Assembly (NCBI GenBank): GCA_050953825.1
Contig: JBMNNF010000005.1
Location: 1 to 64,000, forward strand
Direction of reading: 5' to 3'
Origin: DUQW01 sp050953825
GTDB taxonomy: Bacteria > Bacillota_I > Bacilli_A > Acholeplasmatales > Acholeplasmataceae
Length of the DNA: 64,000 nucleotides
In this document: positions 26,812 through 35,208 of the stretch, in pieces
How the letters are laid out: the number at the start of each line of letters is the position of its first letter
Numbering within the stretch: the stretch's first letter is position 1
Notes under the pieces: generated by a model
Databases searched by the model: none
Told to the model about the DNA's origin: nothing
What the model saw: only the letters and a program-made list of their open reading frames with translations
Program-made: the position numbers and the translations under genes

Positions 26812-26831
26812 AAAAAGCCATCCGGCTTTTT
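26812..26831. terminator. Bidirectional terminator between the hydrolase gene and rpmB
   Basis: AAAAAGCC / GGCTTTTT stem with an ATCC loop, A-run on the left and T-run on the right, between convergent genes. Confidence 0.75.
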
Positions 26832-26840
26832 AAAATTTAA

Positions 26841-27029
26841 TTATGCACGAGTTAAATTGTTTTTCTTTAAGGCACGAGCAGAAACTTTTACGCGCTTAAC
26901 GTTTCCGTCTTCATCTACAATTTTAACTGTTTGTAAGTTAGCTTTCCATCTACGACGTGTAGCACGTAGTGAATGGCTTCTTTTATTACCAACCATAGTG
27001 CCTTTTCCAGTTACATAACACTTTGCCAT
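26841..27029 (-). CDS. rpmB: 50S ribosomal protein L28
   Basis: 62 residues, full length. The start MAKCYVTGKGTMVGNKRSHS and RRWKANLQ are L28 landmarks; the protein is highly basic. There is no four-cysteine zinc motif, so it is the C-minus-like form. It is transcribed opposite to its neighbours and divergent from fakA, an arrangement seen in Bacillus, where yloU sits between them. An AGGAGTGAG site precedes the ATG. Confidence 0.96.
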   Translation of the reverse strand: MAKCYVTGKGTMVGNKRSHSLRATRRRWKANLQTVKIVDEDGNVKRVKVSARALKKNNLTRA

Positions 27030-27122
27030 CTCAATCTCACTCCTTTAATCCACTATAATTTACCACAATTTTAACATAATTGCAACAATTTACATCGTCT
27101 TTCATTTTCATAATGATTGTTG

Positions 27123-27237
27123 TGCTATAATACTTGTGTAAAAAAGACCCGTAATCGCACTAAATATGGCAAATTAAGGTATTTTTGGTCTAAATTTTAC
27201 ATTACTTTGACAACTTTGTAAGATTTTGCAATATAAT
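27123..27237 (+). promoter_or_regulatory. Tandem promoter-like boxes upstream of fakA
   Basis: TGCTATAAT at 27123-27131 is an extended -10. Further down, TTGACA (27207-27212) and TATAAT (27232-27237) have a 19-nt spacer. Between them AAGACC (about 27146) and GGTCT (about 27187) are complementary. No known riboswitch is recognisable. Confidence 0.4.
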
Positions 27238-27266
27238 TGTCAAGGTATATCAATAGGAGGAATATT

Positions 27267-28940
27267 ATGGCGAATTATTCAATTAGTGGAACACTGTTCA
27301 AAAAAATGGTAACAAACGGGGCAGTAAATCTAAAGAATAACCATAAAGAGATTGACCACTTAAATGTTTTTCCAGTACCAGATGGTGATACCGGCACTAA
27401 TATGCAAATGACAATGATGGCCGGTATTAGAGAAATCGAAAGTAAAGAAGACAAATCAATTATAGATATTTCAAAGATATTATCACGCGGCCTATTAATG
27501 GGGGCAAGAGGAAATTCAGGCGTGATTCTTTCACAATTTTTCCGTGGGGTATATACTGAAATAGCAAAAATAAACAATGGTACGGCAACGATTAAGGAAT
27601 TTATTCAAGCTCTTGTTGGTGGTTACCAAATGGCGTATCGCGCAGTTATGGATCCAGTTGAAGGAACTATTTTAACTGTGGTCAGAGAAGCAGCTGAGAG
27701 AGTTCAAGCAGAAGAAGACAACCTTCATTCCATTGAAGAAGTTATGGATTTATATGTAAGACAAGCTCATGAAACTTTACAAAAGACTCCAGAAATTTTA
27801 CCGGTTTTAAAAGAAGCTGGTGTCGTTGACTCTGGTGGAGCTGGTTTTATTAAAATTATTGAAGGAATGCAAATGGCATTAAACGGTCAAATGTTAACTG
27901 AAATGGATGTTCAACCAACAACACAAATGCCAGAGTTTGTTGACAACCACGCATTTGAATCACTTCAAGATATTAAATTTGCATATTGTACTGAATTTAT
28001 TGTTAAATTATTTGATTCTGAAAAATTCAATGATACTCAAATTAAAAAACCTTTAATGCAAATGGGTGATTCTTTAGTTGTAGTTGTAATGGATGATCTA
28101 TTAAAAGTTCACGTTCATACTAATCAACCAGGAGTGGCATTAACTTTAGCTCAAAAATATGGTGAACTTCAAACGATTAAAATTGAAAATATGAAAATTC
28201 AACATAATACCATTGTTGAAAATCATACAACCAATAATAATGTTACAGCGACTCCACAACCAGTAAAATCTAACGAAAGAACTAAATATGCCATTATTGC
28301 GGTGGCTAGTGGTGAAGGAATTAAGTCAGCTTTTACGGAATTAGGTGTTGATTACATTATTGATGGTGGACAAACGATGAACCCTTCAGCTGAAGAGTTC
28401 GTTAAGGCAGTTAATGAATTAAATGCCGATAACATTATCATTATTCCAAATAATTCTAATATTATTTTAACTGCTGAACAAACAATTGACTTATTACCTG
28501 AAAGAACGATTAGAGTCTTAAAGACTAAAACCATTTCTCAAGGATATGCGTCATTAATGGTTTTTGATCCAACAAGATCTATTGATGAAAATCTTGAAGA
28601 AATGAGTGATGTTGTTTCTGATGTTAACTCTGGAGAAATTACTTATGCAGTTAGAGATACTACAGTCAATGGTGTGGAAATTAAAAAAGATGACTACATT
28701 GGAATCTATAACAACAAAATTGCTGTATCGACTAATTCAAGATTAAAATCTACTAAAAGCTTATTAAAGACAATGCTGACGGAAGAAGTTGAAATTGTTA
28801 CTATTTTCTTCGGAGCCGATGTTAGTGAAAAAGAAGTAGAAAAAATTGCAGAATATATTGAAACTATTGCACCAGATATTGATGTAGAAATTATTGACGG
28901 TCAACAAGATATTTATTCATATATTATTGCAGCAGAATAG
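27267..28940 (+). CDS. fakA: Fatty acid kinase FakA (YloV, DAK2-domain)
   Basis: 557 residues from ATG 27267, preceded by ATAGGAGGA (6-nt spacing). The N-terminal DhaL-like nucleotide-binding domain has FPVPDGDTGTNM at about residue 35 and GARGNSGVILSQ. The C-terminal domain binds the FakB partner. FakA phosphorylates FakB(DegV)-bound fatty acids from the environment. A DegV/FakB-type gene lies at 34197, and ACP at 7949. In Bacillus the gene yloU precedes it; here it is missing. A terminator follows, now carrying an IS copy in its T-tract. Confidence 0.93.
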   Translation: MANYSISGTLFKKMVTNGAVNLKNNHKEIDHLNVFPVPDGDTGTNMQMTMMAGIREIESKEDKSIIDISKILSRGLLMGARGNSGVILSQFFRGVYTEIAKINNGTATIKEFIQALVGGYQMAYRAVMDPVEGTILTVVREAAERVQAEEDNLHSIEEVMDLYVRQAHETLQKTPEILPVLKEAGVVDSGGAGFIKIIEGMQMALNGQMLTEMDVQPTTQMPEFVDNHAFESLQDIKFAYCTEFIVKLFDSEKFNDTQIKKPLMQMGDSLVVVVMDDLLKVHVHTNQPGVALTLAQKYGELQTIKIENMKIQHNTIVENHTTNNNVTATPQPVKSNERTKYAIIAVASGEGIKSAFTELGVDYIIDGGQTMNPSAEEFVKAVNELNADNIIIIPNNSNIILTAEQTIDLLPERTIRVLKTKTISQGYASLMVFDPTRSIDENLEEMSDVVSDVNSGEITYAVRDTTVNGVEIKKDDYIGIYNNKIAVSTNSRLKSTKSLLKTMLTEEVEIVTIFFGADVSEKEVEKIAEYIETIAPDIDVEIIDGQQDIYSYIIAAE

Positions 28941-28956
28941 TTTATTAATTATCAGA

Positions 28957-28979
28957 GGCAGCGATGTGCTGCCTTTTTT
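28957..28979 (+). terminator. Intrinsic terminator of fakA, IS target site
   Basis: GGCAGC / GCTGCC stem with a GATGT loop followed by a T-run. Bases 28972-28979 (CCTTTTTT) form the left target duplication of IS copy 2. Confidence 0.88.
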
Positions 28980-29005
28980 TTCGCTGTTTAACTTAAGTGT
29001 TGCTG
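28980..29005 (+). repeat. Left terminal inverted repeat, IS copy 2
   Basis: Identical to 8239-8264 and the exact reverse complement of 30240-30265. Confidence 0.95.
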
Positions 29006-29010
29006 GTAAG

Positions 29011-29149
29011 TCCAAATAATGGTAAAATATAGTTGCCAAATAAAATCACATATCAAACTTCTTTATAGATAGGACTATTTATCTAGCCAATCCCGGTATG
29101 TGATAGTATTTGGCGATACAAATTATTTGGATTGGCTAGCTAAATAGTC
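29011..29149 (+). ncRNA. Structured leader of the IS transposase gene (copy 2)
   Basis: Base-for-base identical to the copy 1 leader, with the same three complementary pairs at an offset of 20741. Its function is unknown; see copy 1 for the fold. Confidence 0.5.
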
Positions 29150-29176
29150 TTATTTTCATTAAAGGAGTGTAAGGCT

Positions 29177-30235
29177 ATGAACTTTGAATTGGTTGTTGAT
29201 GAATTAAAAGGGGCTAAATTAGCTGAGTTATTTCAAGTCAATAATTATGTTGATAGTTTGATTAAAATTCAAAATTCGGCTCATAAAATTGATGCTGATG
29301 GGTTTCCGAAATGTCCTCATTGTGGTAATGAAATTGTTAAGAAAAATGGGAAAATGCCTAATGGAACTCAAAGATATTTATGTTTAAATGATAAATGTAA
29401 GAAGAGTTTTTCTTCTAATACGAATTCGTTTTCCTATCGTTTAAGAAAACTAAAAGATTACTTATATTTGATGATTGAGTATACTTTAGATGGTTTGTCA
29501 ATAAGAAATATTTCAAAGAAACTTAACATTCCAATTAATACTGTTTGGATGTGGAGAACGAAAATTCTTTTAAGTTTAGAAACGTTTATTGATAAAGAAA
29601 ATCCGCTTACTGATGTGGTTTATAGTGATGAAACATTCATTAAAATTAACTTAAAAGGGACTAAGAATCATAAGATGCCTAGAGTGTCTTATTATGAAGG
29701 AAGACCTGCAATAGCTCATAGGGAATTGGTTTGTATTCAAACGGTAATTGATGATTCTAAAAGGACGATATTTGATATTAATGGGGTTGCTAGATTATCA
29801 AAAGAAAGATTAGATCTATTCTTAACACCTTTTATTAATGAAGAAACGATTATTGTATCTGATGGGGATTATTCTTATGTCGGCTTTGCTGAAAAATATT
29901 TGCTGCAACACGAAAGAATAATAAATATGTATGAAAAAAGTAAAAATGGGTATTCGCTAGGACCAATAAATAATTTACACTCGTCCTTTAAATCGTTTAT
30001 GAAAAAATATAAAGGTGTATCAACCAGACGATTAAATGGATATATAAACTTATTCATTTTGGATAATTACTTAAATCAAATATTAAATGGATATGAAAAG
30101 GTAGAATACATTTATGAGTCATTGTTGGCTCTTGAAAATAATCCGACTTTTGAAGAAATATTTAACGTTAAATTTCCTATCGATGTTAAAGCCATTTATG
30201 ATAGTTTGAGAAAAGATGGATATATTATGCAATAA
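29177..30235 (+). CDS. IS1595-family (ISXO2-like) transposase, copy 2
   Basis: 352 residues, intact. Same zinc ribbon, helix-turn-helix and ISXO2-like catalytic domain as copy 1. Of the nine base differences from copy 1, eight are silent and one changes Gly to Asp at about residue 27, in the N-terminal part before the zinc ribbon. The strong AAAGGAG site and ATG are unchanged. Both genes appear functional. Confidence 0.93.
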   Translation: MNFELVVDELKGAKLAELFQVNNYVDSLIKIQNSAHKIDADGFPKCPHCGNEIVKKNGKMPNGTQRYLCLNDKCKKSFSSNTNSFSYRLRKLKDYLYLMIEYTLDGLSIRNISKKLNIPINTVWMWRTKILLSLETFIDKENPLTDVVYSDETFIKINLKGTKNHKMPRVSYYEGRPAIAHRELVCIQTVIDDSKRTIFDINGVARLSKERLDLFLTPFINEETIIVSDGDYSYVGFAEKYLLQHERIINMYEKSKNGYSLGPINNLHSSFKSFMKKYKGVSTRRLNGYINLFILDNYLNQILNGYEKVEYIYESLLALENNPTFEEIFNVKFPIDVKAIYDSLRKDGYIMQ

Positions 30236-30239
30236 AAGT

Positions 30240-30265
30240 CAGCAACACTTAAGTTAAACAGCGAA
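30240..30265 (+). repeat. Right terminal inverted repeat, IS copy 2
   Basis: Exact reverse complement of 28980-29005, followed by the target duplication at 30266-30273. Confidence 0.95.
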
Positions 30266-30322
30266 CCTTTTTTAATAAATAGGATATAATATTCAATAAT
30301 ATATTATAATATATAAGTAGAA

Positions 30323-30409
30323 GCGGCAATGGCGGAATTGGTAGACGCGCTACCTTGAGGGGGTAGTATTCTCGGGAATGTGCAAGTTCAAATCTTGTTT
30401 GCCGCACCA
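30323..30409 (+). tRNA. tRNA-Leu (anticodon GAG)
   Basis: 87 nt with a long variable arm, as expected for a class II tRNA. Acceptor stem GCGGCAA / TTGCCGC, anticodon stem CTACC / GGTAG with loop TTGAGGG, hence anticodon GAG. TTCAAAT T-loop. CCA is encoded. Two TATAAT-like boxes lie within 40 nt upstream. Confidence 0.96.
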
Positions 30410-30431
30410 TTATTTAGATTGGAGGGATAGG

Positions 30432-31226
30432 ATGTTGACTTTTGATAACGAAATGTTATATTTTACAGAGGATTTAGTTAAAAAGAGTTTAGCTAATATT
30501 TTAATTGTTCATGGTATTGCTGAACACTCGGGACGTTATGACCATGTCGTTAAAAAATTAAATACAGCTAAATTTAACGTTTTCCGTTTTGATTTAAGAG
30601 GCCATGGTAAGAGTGGTGGGAAAAGAGGATATGTTAAAAATTTAAATACCTTATTAAGTGATGTTAATCATTTAGTTGAACATATTAGAGATAAATATCC
30701 AGGTAAGATATTTTTATTAGGTCATAGTTTAGGTGGCGGAATTACTAATATTTACGCCAGTCTATATTTTAATATTGATGGATATATTTCCAGTGGTGCG
30801 GCCACCGATATGGTTCCACAAATGAAACCATTCAAAATAATTCCTTATCAATTATTAAGATGGGTGACAATTAAAAATAATTTATCAAATAATTCTTTGG
30901 CCACTATTAAACAAGTTGAAGAAGACTACCAAAATGATCCATATGTCTTAAAGAAATATAAAATTGGCTATGTTGGTGATGTCATGATTAAAGGTGGTAA
31001 AATCTTAAAACAAAATTATGATAACATTACCGTACCAGCTTTAATTATGCATGGATTAGGTGATCCAATTGTTCCGGTTCAATTTAGCGAAGTTCTTTAT
31101 GAGAGGATTGCTTCTAAAGATAAAGAGTTAGTTATTTTTGATCAATCACTTCATGAAATTTATAACGACTGTGAAAAAGAAGAAGTTATTGAAAAAACTA
31201 TAGATTGGTTAAGAGCTCATGTCTAA
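30432..31226 (+). CDS. Alpha/beta hydrolase, monoacylglycerol-lipase-like
   Basis: 264 residues from ATG 30432 with TTGGAGGGAT upstream. The pattern IVHGIAEHSGRYDHV, FDLRGHGKSGG, nucleophile elbow GHSLGGG (Ser at about 99), GLGDPIVP (Asp) and SLHEIYND (His) is that of the serine-aminopeptidase-S33/monoacylglycerol lipase (YtpA/PldB) group. It likely releases glycerol or a lysolipid headgroup from lipids. Its last 8 bases overlap the start of glpK, so the pair is one transcription and translation unit. Glycerol production for GlpK is the natural reading. Confidence 0.85.
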   Translation: MLTFDNEMLYFTEDLVKKSLANILIVHGIAEHSGRYDHVVKKLNTAKFNVFRFDLRGHGKSGGKRGYVKNLNTLLSDVNHLVEHIRDKYPGKIFLLGHSLGGGITNIYASLYFNIDGYISSGAATDMVPQMKPFKIIPYQLLRWVTIKNNLSNNSLATIKQVEEDYQNDPYVLKKYKIGYVGDVMIKGGKILKQNYDNITVPALIMHGLGDPIVPVQFSEVLYERIASKDKELVIFDQSLHEIYNDCEKEEVIEKTIDWLRAHV

Positions 31227-32694
31227 AGAATATATTATTGCCATTGATCAAGGAACTACGTCATCAAGAGTTGTTGTCGTTAATAAAGAAGGCGACGTTT
31301 TATATAAAGAAGGGATGCCAATAGGCATCAATGAGACAAAAAACGGTGAAATCTTACAAGATGCTCAAGAAATCATTGATTCAGTTTTAGTCTTACTTGA
31401 TCGTGTGTTCAAACGACATCAAATTGATCCAAAAGAAGTCAAAGCTATTGGAATTACTAACCAAAGAGAAACGACCATTATGTGGAACAGACATACTGGT
31501 AAAGTTTATTATAAAGTAATTAGTTGGCAATCAAAACATACTATCGATATTACAAATAAATGGATTGAAGATGGTTTGGAAGACCTTGTTTTAAAGAAAA
31601 CAGGGTTAAAAATTAATCCTTACTTTAGCGCTTCTAAAATTAAATATATTCTAGATAACACCAATTTAAATGTAGATGATGTGATGTTTGGAACAGTTGA
31701 TACATTTTTATTATGGCACTTAACCAATAAACAAGTTTTTAAAACTGATGTTACCAATGCTTCAAGAACGATGTTGTATAACATTTTTGAAGAAAAATGG
31801 GATGATGAATTGCTGGAAGCCTTTGGTATTCCTAAACAAATCTTACCAGAAGTAGTTGATAGTGACCATTATTTTGGTGATTATGAATATAATGGCGTTA
31901 AAATTCCGATTACAGCGATGATTGGGGACCAACAATCATCACTATTTGGCCATCAATGTTTTAATCACGGTGATTTAAAAGTTACCTATGGTACTGGTTG
32001 TTTCTTACTGTTAAATACTGGTGAACAGCCAATACTATCTGAAAATGGATTACTAACAACTCCAGCTTGGAAGTTTAATGGTAAAACTACATATGCCTTA
32101 GAAGGATCGGTCTTTATGGGCGGAGCGATAGTTCAGTGGTTAAGAGATGATTTAAAAATTTTAAATAATGCTAGTGATTCTGAAAGAATGGCATTAAAAT
32201 CCCATAGTGATGATGTTTATGTTGTTCCAGCTTTTGTTGGTTTAGGTACACCTTATTGGGATTCCGATGTGAGAGCGACAATTATGGGAATGAATCGTAA
32301 AACGAACCAATTTGATATTGTGAAGGCAGCGCTTAATAGTATCGCTTATCAAATTGAAGACGTTTTAGGAGTACTTAAAAAAGATACCAAACATGAAATT
32401 AATTCTATTTCATGTGATGGTGGCGCTTCAAGAAATAACTACTTACAACAATTTCAAGCTGATATTTCACAACTTCGTGTTATTCAGACTAAAGAAACCG
32501 AAGTGACAGCACTTGGTGCTGCCTATTTAGCGGGGTTAAAAGTTGGATTTTGGAAAGATTTAACTGAAATTGAAAGAAATAAGAAAATTAAACAATTATT
32601 CTATCCTCGAATTGATGGTAAAAAACGTGATCGTTTGTATGAAAATTGGCAAAAAGCTGTAGCCGCCACTATTAGTTTTAAGCCAATTAAATAA
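31219..32694 (+). CDS. glpK: Glycerol kinase
   Basis: 491 residues, normal length. It phosphorylates glycerol to sn-glycerol-3-phosphate with ATP. The N-terminus YIIAIDQGTTSSRVVV is the FGGY phosphate-binding loop, followed by GITNQRETT, SWQSKHT, the glycerol-binding DVTNASRTMLYNI, IGDQQSSLFGH and a C-terminal DGGASRNNYLQQFQADI. No glpF or glpD is adjacent. It is coupled to the lipase-like gene by overlap rather than to the usual facilitator. Confidence 0.96.
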   Translation: MSKEYIIAIDQGTTSSRVVVVNKEGDVLYKEGMPIGINETKNGEILQDAQEIIDSVLVLLDRVFKRHQIDPKEVKAIGITNQRETTIMWNRHTGKVYYKVISWQSKHTIDITNKWIEDGLEDLVLKKTGLKINPYFSASKIKYILDNTNLNVDDVMFGTVDTFLLWHLTNKQVFKTDVTNASRTMLYNIFEEKWDDELLEAFGIPKQILPEVVDSDHYFGDYEYNGVKIPITAMIGDQQSSLFGHQCFNHGDLKVTYGTGCFLLLNTGEQPILSENGLLTTPAWKFNGKTTYALEGSVFMGGAIVQWLRDDLKILNNASDSERMALKSHSDDVYVVPAFVGLGTPYWDSDVRATIMGMNRKTNQFDIVKAALNSIAYQIEDVLGVLKKDTKHEINSISCDGGASRNNYLQQFQADISQLRVIQTKETEVTALGAAYLAGLKVGFWKDLTEIERNKKIKQLFYPRIDGKKRDRLYENWQKAVAATISFKPIK

Positions 32695-32755
32695 GTATAA
32701 TTAGAAATAGGTAATCATTATTGTGATAAAATAGTCTAGAAAGGTGATGAAGAAA

Positions 32756-34159
32756 ATGATTAATATTTTATTAAACAAAAAAACTAAAACTGAAGTAGTC
32801 TTAGTTTTTGACAACAAATTACCAGAAGCGGTAAAACCACTTAAGAAAACTAAATTATTTAGTGGAAAATCAGGTGAAGTTCACGCTGATTTATCAGTAA
32901 AAAGAGAAGGAGTTATCTATTTAGGGTTAGGTTCTAATAAAAAATTAGATAATGAAGAATTACGTAATGCTGGATTTAAACTAGGAAAAGCATTAGAAGC
33001 TAATAAAGTTGCTAAAGCTCATATTAACTTTAAAGATAATAAATTAGCGAAAGATATTATTTTCCATTTAACTGAAGGAGTATTACATTCAAATTATTCT
33101 TTTGATAGATATAAAACAAAAAAAGAAAATGATGAACCAGTTATTGAATTATCATATTTAGGAGCGAACAAATTCGAAAAATTAGTGACTGAAGCGACTA
33201 ACTTAGTTAACGCAGTTAATATTGCAAAAGACTTTGTTAATACGCCACCAATTGATTTATATCCAGAATCATATGCTAATGCAATTTTTGACTTATTTAA
33301 AGGAACAGAAGTTGATGTCTGGGTCTACGATAAACCGCAAATTGAAGATATGGGGATGAAAGCTTTACTTGCAGTTGCAAGTGGTAGCGATAAAGATCCA
33401 AGATTTGTCGTTTTAAGATATTTACCTAATAAAGAACAACAAGAACACCTTACTTTTGTCGGTAAAGGATTAACTTATGACTCAGGTGGATATGCCTTAA
33501 AACCAGCTAATAGTATGGCTACAATGCATTCAGATATGGCAGGATCGGCTGCAGTAGTTGGAGCTATTAAAGCGATTAGTGATAACAAATTACCAGTTAA
33601 TGTTGTTGGCGTTATGGCATTAACCGAAAACTTAATTAATGGTTCAGCATATAAAAATGGCGATGTTATTTCAAGTATGAAAGGAACATCGATTGAGATT
33701 GGTAATACTGATGCTGAAGGTCGAGTTACATTAGCTGATTCAATTTATTATGCAGCTACTAAATGTAATACAACCAAAATTGTTGAATTATCAACTTTAA
33801 CAGGTGCTTGTATCGTCGCATTAGGTATGGAAATTATCGGTTCAACAACTAATAACCAAACGTGGTTTAAAGAAGTTCAACAAGCTGGTGAAAGAGCTGG
33901 AGAAATGATTTGGCAATTACCAGTGACTGAATCACTTACTAAAATGGTTAAAGGTGAACTTGGTGATCTCAAAAATTCAGTTTCTGGTGGTGCTGGAGCG
34001 ATTACTGCTGGTATTTTCTTGGAACATTTTGCTGAGAAAAAACCATTTGTTCATTTAGACATTGCTGGACCGTCTTGGGGTAAACCAAGAGGCTACTTAT
34101 CTAACGGTGCCACAGGTGTTGGTGTTAGAACGTTATACGAAATAGCTAAAAAACAATAA
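32756..34159 (+). CDS. pepA: Leucyl aminopeptidase (M17 family)
   Basis: 467 residues from ATG 32756 (GAAAGGTG at 8-12 nt upstream; GTG 32744 and ATG 32747 overlap that site). Two-metal cytosolic exopeptidase. The metal and catalytic residues lie in VGKGLTYDSGGYALKP, MHSDMAGSAAV, VMALTENLINGSAYKNGD and the M17 signature NTDAEGRVTL. The N-terminal macro-like domain (about 1-150) is slightly short. Single-gene unit; a TTGTGATAAAAT stretch upstream may be its promoter. Confidence 0.93.
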   Translation: MINILLNKKTKTEVVLVFDNKLPEAVKPLKKTKLFSGKSGEVHADLSVKREGVIYLGLGSNKKLDNEELRNAGFKLGKALEANKVAKAHINFKDNKLAKDIIFHLTEGVLHSNYSFDRYKTKKENDEPVIELSYLGANKFEKLVTEATNLVNAVNIAKDFVNTPPIDLYPESYANAIFDLFKGTEVDVWVYDKPQIEDMGMKALLAVASGSDKDPRFVVLRYLPNKEQQEHLTFVGKGLTYDSGGYALKPANSMATMHSDMAGSAAVVGAIKAISDNKLPVNVVGVMALTENLINGSAYKNGDVISSMKGTSIEIGNTDAEGRVTLADSIYYAATKCNTTKIVELSTLTGACIVALGMEIIGSTTNNQTWFKEVQQAGERAGEMIWQLPVTESLTKMVKGELGDLKNSVSGGAGAITAGIFLEHFAEKKPFVHLDIAGPSWGKPRGYLSNGATGVGVRTLYEIAKKQ

Positions 34160-34196
34160 TTGAAAATAAATAGTTAAAGGAATAAACAAAGGAAAT

Positions 34197-35066
34197 ATGT
34201 ATAAATACAGTATAATTATTAACTCAAGTACAGATCTAACTGAAGAAATAAGAAACGAGTTAGACCTAGTTTTAGCGCCACTTAAATTTACAATGGATGG
34301 TAAAGAATATATGAACGATTTATCATATAATTCAATGCCGGTTGCTGAATTTTACCAAAAAATGCGTGATGGTAGTTTAGCGACAACTTCACAAATGAAT
34401 GTAAGTGAATATATTGATTTAATTAAAGCGGAATTTAAGAAAGGCAAAGATGTTTTAATCTTAGCCTTATCAGGTGGATTATCTGGCACAGTCAATTCAG
34501 CTAGAATTGCTGTCGAAACTTTAGCTGGACATCAAAATAAAGTTTATTTGGTTGATACTAAAGCTGCATCATTAGGTGAAGGTTTGATTGCATATATAGC
34601 TGGTAAGAAAAGACAAGAGGGCTATACCATTGAACAACTTTATGAATACATTGAACAAATTAAGTTTAATGTTGCCCACTGGTTTACCGTTGATGATTTG
34701 ATGTTTTTAAGACGTGGTGGTCGTTTAGGTGGCGCCAGTGCTATCTTAGGATCAGTCTTAAAAATCAAACCAATTTTACACGTTGATATTGAAGGAAGAT
34801 TAATTCCAATGGGTAAAGTTAGAGGCAGAAAGAAAGCTTTAAGGACTTTAGTTGAAAAAGTCGCTGAGACACATGATCCACATTTACCAAAAGATGTCTT
34901 CATTTCTCATGGTGATGATTTAGAAGCAGCATTATCAATTAAAGAACAAATCGAAGAATTAGGATTAGGATTAAATGTCAATTTAATCAATCATATTGGA
35001 CCAGTAATCGGTGCTCACTCAGGTCCAGGAACAATTGCAGTATTCTTCTTTGCTACTCAAAGATAA
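34197..35066 (+). CDS. DegV-family fatty-acid-binding protein (FakB-like)
   Basis: 289 residues. Typical DegV start YSIIINSSTDLTEEI, with LPLKF-like APLKFTMDGKEYMND, TTSQMNVSEY, LALSGGLSGTVNSARIA, VDTKAASLGEGLI, LRRGGRLGG.SAILGS.LKIKPIL and a C-terminal IGPVIGAHSGPG. DegV proteins hold a fatty acid in a closed pocket. With FakA (27267) in the same region, this is the natural FakB partner. AAAGGAAAT precedes the ATG. A terminator follows. Confidence 0.9.
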   Translation: MYKYSIIINSSTDLTEEIRNELDLVLAPLKFTMDGKEYMNDLSYNSMPVAEFYQKMRDGSLATTSQMNVSEYIDLIKAEFKKGKDVLILALSGGLSGTVNSARIAVETLAGHQNKVYLVDTKAASLGEGLIAYIAGKKRQEGYTIEQLYEYIEQIKFNVAHWFTVDDLMFLRRGGRLGGASAILGSVLKIKPILHVDIEGRLIPMGKVRGRKKALRTLVEKVAETHDPHLPKDVFISHGDDLEAALSIKEQIEELGLGLNVNLINHIGPVIGAHSGPGTIAVFFFATQR

Positions 35067-35072
35067 ATAAAA

Positions 35073-35093
35073 AAGTAAGGCGCCGCCTTACTT
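35073..35093 (+). terminator. Intrinsic terminator of the degV gene
   Basis: AAGTAAGGC / GCCTTACTT stem (9 bp) with a GCC loop, T-rich downstream, directly before tRNA-Ala. Confidence 0.7.
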
Positions 35094-35098
35094 TATCT

Positions 35099-35174
35099 GG
35101 GGTCTTAGCTCAGCTGGAAGAGCGCATGGCTGGCAGCCATGAGGTCAGGGGTTCGAGCCCCCTAGGCTCCACCA
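35099..35174 (+). tRNA. tRNA-Ala (anticodon GGC)
   Basis: 76 nt with encoded CCA. Anticodon stem CATGG / CCATG and loop CTGGCAG, hence anticodon GGC. TTCGAGC T-loop and AGCTCAGCTGG D-arm are canonical. GGGGTCT / AGGCTCC acceptor contains a G-U pair at position 3-70, the alanine identity element. Confidence 0.96.
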
Positions 35175-35183
35175 AAAAAATAG

Positions 35184-35208
35184 AGAACGAAAATGCTCGT
35201 TCTTTTTT
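35184..35208. terminator. Terminator of tRNA-Ala, shared with convergent xpt
   Basis: AGAACGA / TCGTTCT stem with loop AAATGC, flanked by A-rich and T-rich runs. Confidence 0.75.

Larger units (their letters stand above)
28980..30265 (+). mobile_element. IS1595-family insertion sequence, copy 2 (1286 bp)
   Basis: Same length and ends as copy 1, with perfect 26-bp inverted repeats (28980-29005 and 30240-30265). Perfect 8-bp target duplications CCTTTTTT at 28972-28979 and 30266-30273. The target is again the T-tract of an intrinsic terminator, again with the transposase reading in the direction of the terminated gene. It differs from copy 1 at nine bases, all within the transposase gene. Confidence 0.95.
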
